The notes below the pieces were generated by a model that ran no database searches, was not told the origin of the DNA, and worked only from the letters and a program-made list of their open reading frames with translations. A stretch of 64,000 nucleotides of DNA, taken from positions 62,001 to 126,000 of the forward strand of contig NZ_JAFCLN010000009.1 of assembly GCF_018129385.1 (NCBI RefSeq). The letters run 5' to 3'. This stretch comes from Bradyrhizobium lablabi. GTDB lineage: Bacteria > Pseudomonadota > Alphaproteobacteria > Rhizobiales > Xanthobacteraceae. Shown one piece after another: positions 60,957 to 64,000 of this stretch. Position 1 is the first letter of the stretch. Every line of letters starts with the position of its first letter. Both the position numbers and the translations under genes were made by a program.

Positions 60957-61394
60957 TGTCCAGCTTGCTCCGATCGATTCGACGGCTGCCTTTGCGATAC
61001 GCAAATCGGTCTCCCAGTCGCCGCCGCTGACGCCGACACCGCCGATGCATTGGCCGTCGACCAGCACGGGCACGCCGCCTTCCATCGCCGTCCAGCGCTC
61101 CGGCCCGGCGGCGAGCGCCAGACCAATGGCATGGCTGACGTCGAGGTCCTGACCGGCCGCTCCCTTTGCCGTGGTCGGGCGGCGGTTCGATGCGGCGCAT
61201 ACCGCCTTGGTGGTGCAGGAATGGACCGTATGGAAGCGGCCGCCATCCATGCGTTCGAGCAGGATCATGTGCCCGCCGGCATCCACGATCGCGCAGGAGA
61301 TGGCGATCCCGGCCTGGCTCGCCATGTCGACGGCCGCCGTCATGATCTTCTTCGCGCCCTGATGTGTGAGGCGTTTGCTCTCGGCGACATACAT
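60954..61394 (-). CDS. HbpS/GlcG-like heme-binding family protein
   Basis: A 146-residue protein of the Haem_degrading (DUF336) family. ISCAIVDAGGHMILLERMDG and the C-terminal VLVDGQCIGGVGVSGGDWETD are its two characteristic blocks. Homologues bind heme (HbpS) or occur beside glycolate and propanediol genes (GlcG, PduO C-terminal domain). There is no signal peptide. It lies upstream of the Gfo/Idh/MocA dehydrogenase on the same strand, so it may assist that pathway. The molecular role is not established. Confidence 0.85.
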   Translation of the reverse strand: MYVAESKRLTHQGAKKIMTAAVDMASQAGIAISCAIVDAGGHMILLERMDGGRFHTVHSCTTKAVCAASNRRPTTAKGAAGQDLDVSHAIGLALAAGPERWTAMEGGVPVLVDGQCIGGVGVSGGDWETDLRIAKAAVESIGASWT

Positions 61395-61520
61395 TCCAAG
61401 AGTCCAGACTGGGGAGGATCGGAGGTTGTATTGTGCGTCAGCGTCTAGCCGCCATCAAGCCATTTTCAGTCCGGGTGCGAAATGCCCGGTGAGGATGGCG
61501 ACAGACGGCCGGCTCGCGAC

Positions 61521-61560
61521 AAAAGAAAAACGCCGCGCTGTCTTTCGACGGCGCGGCGTT
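61521..61560 (-). terminator. Rho-independent terminator of the porin gene
   Basis: On the minus strand AACGCCGCGC pairs with GCGCGGCGTT and is followed by TTTCTTTT. It lies about 20 bp beyond the porin stop codon. Confidence 0.85.
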
Positions 61561-61580
61561 CTTGCCTTGAGGTGTTGCGA

Positions 61581-63215
61581 TCAGAAGTTACGCTGGGCGC
61601 GGATCTGGAGCAGGAAGGTGTCCTGGTCCTTGAACTCGTAGAGCGCGGCCGGCTTCGGAGCACTTGCGGCGAACACCGCGCTGCCCGCCATCTTCTGGTC
61701 GAGGTGGGTCCACATGACTTCGCCCGAGAACGTCAGGTTCTTGACCGGAGTCCAGCGGGTGACCACGCCGAGCTGAGAGACGGCCCAGTCGGGGTTGCAC
61801 GAGTAGGTGCCGGTGCCGGCAACGCCGGTCTGGGCTGCCAGACCGCCATGGCTGGCCGCGAAGGCTTGGCAGTAGATGCCGGCGGCCGAGGCGATGCCGC
61901 GGCGGTTATCGTCGGCGCCGCCGTCATACCTGACCTGGGAGTAGCTGCCGAAGATGCTGGACGACCAGTAAGGATCCCAGTTGTGGTTGAAGGCGCCACG
62001 AATGCCCCAGGCCTTGGTCAGGAGCAGGCCGGAGCCGGAGCCGCCGAGCGGACCGCCGCCGAACGAGCCCGGAGGAGCATAGATGGCGTCAGAGGTCGCG
62101 CCGAAGCCGACGCTCTGGTAGCCGAGGCCGCTGCCACCGAACATCGCGAAGCTTGGCGAAGTGCCCGAGGTCGAGATGACGTTCTTGGTGGTGCCGACGG
62201 CATACGAAGCATCGATCTTGATGTCGTCGCCCGGACCGGTCGGGATGTTCTTGATCTGCAACGCAGCCATCACCGAACCGCCCCACTTGTCTTCGGGATG
62301 TCCGCTGATCTCAGACAGGTTGGTCGGAGCGCCGCCGGCGCCCAAGGTGTTGTACGAGGCGTTCACGAGATGAGCCGCGCCCGACACCTGGAAGAGACCC
62401 CAGGCCTGATCGACGCGAATGCGGCCGACGATGTCGGGAGCATGCGTGCCGCCGTAGGACTGGGTGCCGGTGCCGTTGGCGCCGACGCCGAGCGAGGTAT
62501 TCCACACCTGGGTGCGGTTCCACACGGTCGGGTCGTCGAGACCGATGCTGGCCGACACGCCGTTGCCGAATTCGGCAGTGTACTGGATGTTGTTGACGCC
62601 GGTGTCGGTGGTGTGGCCGCCGAGCAGGTTGGAGTCGATGTTGCCGGGAACGCCATGCCAGGGGGTGGCGTAGGCCGAAGCCGACTTACCGAAGGTGAAG
62701 CCGGCGAACTGGATGAACACGAACTCGACCGCGACGTAACCGCCGCCGGCGGTGGAGAGCAGCGAGCTGTTGAGGCCGCCCGGGGTGCCGGAAGACGGCG
62801 AAGCCGGCGCGACGCCGAGAGCGGCCGGGTTGCTGTTGCCGAAATTGTTGAACTGGAAGTCGCCCTGACCGAAGGTGCGGACCACGCCGTATTCGGTCGC
62901 GGTGCGTGTGTCGATCTGAAGCGCGAAACGCGAGCGGCCGACGAAGTAGTCGCGGAAGCGGTTCTGCTGGCCGAAGTCACCGCTCCAGGCCGGCTGGCCG
63001 TGAGCGCCGCCGTTGAAGGTGGTGTCGACGCGCAGATAGCCGCCGATCTTGATGCAGGTGTCGGTGCCGGGGATATAGAAGAAGCCGGCGCCGTAGAGCG
63101 AGCAGACCTTAACGTATTCGACCGCCTTGGCCTTCACGGGAAGGTCCGCGGCCTGGGCTGCGCCGGTGGCGAGAAGCGCCGCCGCCGAGCCGAGGATTAG
63201 TTTTCTTATCGTCAT
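61581..63215 (-). CDS. Outer-membrane porin (rhizobial Omp2/porin_2 family)
   Basis: A 544-residue porin starting at the ATG complementary to 63213-63215, with GGAGAG upstream; the open frame upstream is ignored. The signal peptide is TIRKLILGSAAALLATGAAQ, cleaved before ADLP. Mature residues DLPVKAKAVEYVKVCSLYG and FFYIPGTDTCIKIGGYLRVD are the classic start of Bradyrhizobium and Brucella-type porins, with a paired-cysteine constriction. The end QDTFLLQIRAQRNF has the terminal aromatic needed for outer-membrane insertion. Glycine/serine-rich loops are long. It forms a diffusion channel and is likely highly expressed. Confidence 0.93.
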   Translation of the reverse strand: MTIRKLILGSAAALLATGAAQAADLPVKAKAVEYVKVCSLYGAGFFYIPGTDTCIKIGGYLRVDTTFNGGAHGQPAWSGDFGQQNRFRDYFVGRSRFALQIDTRTATEYGVVRTFGQGDFQFNNFGNSNPAALGVAPASPSSGTPGGLNSSLLSTAGGGYVAVEFVFIQFAGFTFGKSASAYATPWHGVPGNIDSNLLGGHTTDTGVNNIQYTAEFGNGVSASIGLDDPTVWNRTQVWNTSLGVGANGTGTQSYGGTHAPDIVGRIRVDQAWGLFQVSGAAHLVNASYNTLGAGGAPTNLSEISGHPEDKWGGSVMAALQIKNIPTGPGDDIKIDASYAVGTTKNVISTSGTSPSFAMFGGSGLGYQSVGFGATSDAIYAPPGSFGGGPLGGSGSGLLLTKAWGIRGAFNHNWDPYWSSSIFGSYSQVRYDGGADDNRRGIASAAGIYCQAFAASHGGLAAQTGVAGTGTYSCNPDWAVSQLGVVTRWTPVKNLTFSGEVMWTHLDQKMAGSAVFAASAPKPAALYEFKDQDTFLLQIRAQRNF

Positions 63216-63559
63216 CAGTGACTCTCCGGATTGATATACACGCCCGCTCTTCAAAAGCTTGAACGCATGCGTGCATCTCTTAGCGTGGAAGTCGCTGCGC
63301 AACATGACAGGGAAGTGAATTGGGCTACTTCGTGGCTGACTGTGTTTTTTGCGCAACGTGAGAAGTCATGATGGGAATTTTCTTTCCCGCAGGCTGATCA
63401 AAGCAGCACAAAATGACGTCCATCATTTCAATCTGCTGCGGAGAAATTCGATGGGAGCGCCGTTATTGAGCGTTTCGATGGAATGAAATCGCCTGCACAA
63501 ATGGCCGAAGCGGTACGATATGCAGGGGCATCACCGTCTTGTGACGGCGGAAATGAAAT

Positions 63560-63590
63560 GCCCCGTCCGCTTGGAGGTGACGGACGGGGC
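63560..63590. repeat. Strong hairpin between porin and methyltransferase genes
   Basis: GCCCCGTCC (63560-63568) and GGACGGGGC (63582-63590) are perfect 9-bp arms with a 13-nt loop. On the minus strand ATTTCATTT follows, so it may terminate a leftward transcript. Confidence 0.65.
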
Positions 63591-63722
63591 GACTCAGAGC
63601 AAGAGCACCGCGTGGTTCAGCGCGTTGCCTGCCCCATATAGCCGCTCGAACATGATCGGAAAACGACAACGCGATGCCAAGTGCGTGATCGAGGATTTAG
63701 ATTCGTTCTGCGCAAAGATGCG

Positions 63723-63746
63723 GTGAGCAAAACTGTTTTCACTCAC
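63723..63746. promoter_or_regulatory. Imperfect palindrome GTGAGCAAAAC-T-GTTTTCACTCAC
   Basis: AAAAC / GTTTT inner arms are perfect and GTGAG / CTCAC outer arms are perfect, offset by one base. It lies 53 bp beyond the methyltransferase stop codon; operator or hairpin role is undecided. Confidence 0.4.
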
Positions 63747-63798
63747 CTCCGACGCGTCGTGCGTTCAACGCGCGTGTGGAAATCAACCAGCGCGAAAA

Positions 63799-64000
63799 TC
63801 ATCGGGAAATATCGGCTGTTTTGGCAAGCCAGACAGTGCGGCCGCCGGCCTGCCGATCTTCGATGACATGATCGATGATGTTAAAGCCGTGTCGCATGAG
63901 CAGTTGCTCGTATTCGGCGCAATCGAGACTCGCGTGATAGAGCGGATCGCCGCGATAGCTGCCGATCGCTTCGCCGAATGTCGGCCCGGTGTTGAACATC
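63799..64000 (-). CDS. SAM-dependent methyltransferase-like protein, C-terminal fragment
   Basis: Only the last 67 codons or so are in the window; the gene enters from the right edge, and the ATG at 63997-63999 is probably internal. The segment SYRGDPLYHASLDCAEYEQL then LLMRHGFNIIDHVIEDRQAG and TVWLAK resembles the end of class I methyltransferases annotated as UbiE/COQ5-like in related genomes. The motif-I glycine loop is outside the window, so the assignment rests on the C-terminal pattern. Confidence 0.6.
   Translation of the reverse strand, partial: MFNTGPTFGEAIGSYRGDPLYHASLDCAEYEQLLMRHGFNIIDHVIEDRQAGGRTVWLAKTADISR

Larger units (their letters stand above)
63216..63798. other. 583-bp intergenic region upstream of the porin
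   Basis: It holds the porin promoter and two structured sites, listed separately. AACATGATCGGAAAAC near 63648 looks like a remnant of repeat family E. Short open frames exist but none has a ribosome site or recognisable protein. A small RNA in this gap is possible but not demonstrated. Confidence 0.5.

Noticed and set aside
61482..63200. 572-codon plus-strand open frame
   Set aside because: Antisense to the porin; the porin has a signal peptide, terminator and known sequence pattern.

Overview
The window reads as a chromosomal segment of a Bradyrhizobium-like alphaproteobacterium (Nitrobacteraceae). The grounds are uniformly GC-rich coding sequence, an Aap-type amino-acid transporter, a Bradyrhizobium-style porin at 61.6-63.2 kb, many ABC binding proteins and acyl-CoA enzymes, and several families of dispersed palindromic repeats I associate with this group. 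No rRNA, tRNA, CRISPR array, transposase, phage or plasmid gene was recognised.

Layout. 1-6.0 kb: the start of a Baeyer-Villiger monooxygenase (cut by the window edge), then an amino-acid uptake and use locus: aapQ-aapM permeases diverge from an RpiR regulator, a class III aminotransferase and aapJ. The shared promoter region holds two inverted repeats, and no aapP ATPase is present. 6.1-10.3 kb: a molybdopterin oxidoreductase and recQ, convergent and overlapping. 10.6-15.3 kb: a compact three-gene operon encoding a subtilisin-like protease with a proline-rich N-terminus, a ComEC-like metallo-beta-lactamase-fold protein and a DUF2235 alpha/beta hydrolase; this is the best candidate for an undescribed system. 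15.3-17.7 kb: MoxR ATPase and VWA protein (CoxD/CoxE-like). 17.8-20.9 kb: HAD hydrolase, exported trypsin-like protease, flavin monooxygenase. 21.0-24.8 kb: acyl-CoA ligase and a binding protein, separated by about 1 kb packed with repeats.

25.0-35.1 kb is an acyl-CoA catabolic block on the plus strand: two acyl-CoA dehydrogenases, a GST, an AraC regulator, a beta-keto acid cleavage enzyme, and a biotin-dependent acyl-CoA carboxylase whose two subunits flank biotin synthase. A PHP-type metallohydrolase and a ceramidase-like membrane protein follow. 37.1-46.6 kb is on the minus strand: iron-containing alcohol dehydrogenase, acyl-CoA synthetase, TauD-type dioxygenase and a complete Dpp/Opp-type peptide ABC transporter. 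46.8-52.8 kb: matrixin-like metalloprotease, sugar isomerase/epimerase-like protein, MFS transporter, and a PhyH-type dioxygenase divergent from a LacI regulator with two operator-like sites 21 bp apart.

52.9-57.3 kb encodes an RND efflux adaptor and pump. 57.6-61.4 kb: two binding proteins, a Gfo/Idh/MocA dehydrogenase and an HbpS/GlcG-like protein. The window closes with a porin and the C-terminal end of a probable SAM methyltransferase. One repeat family (TAGAGCATGATCC...) abuts the 3' ends of four minus-strand genes and appears to supply their TAG stop codons.
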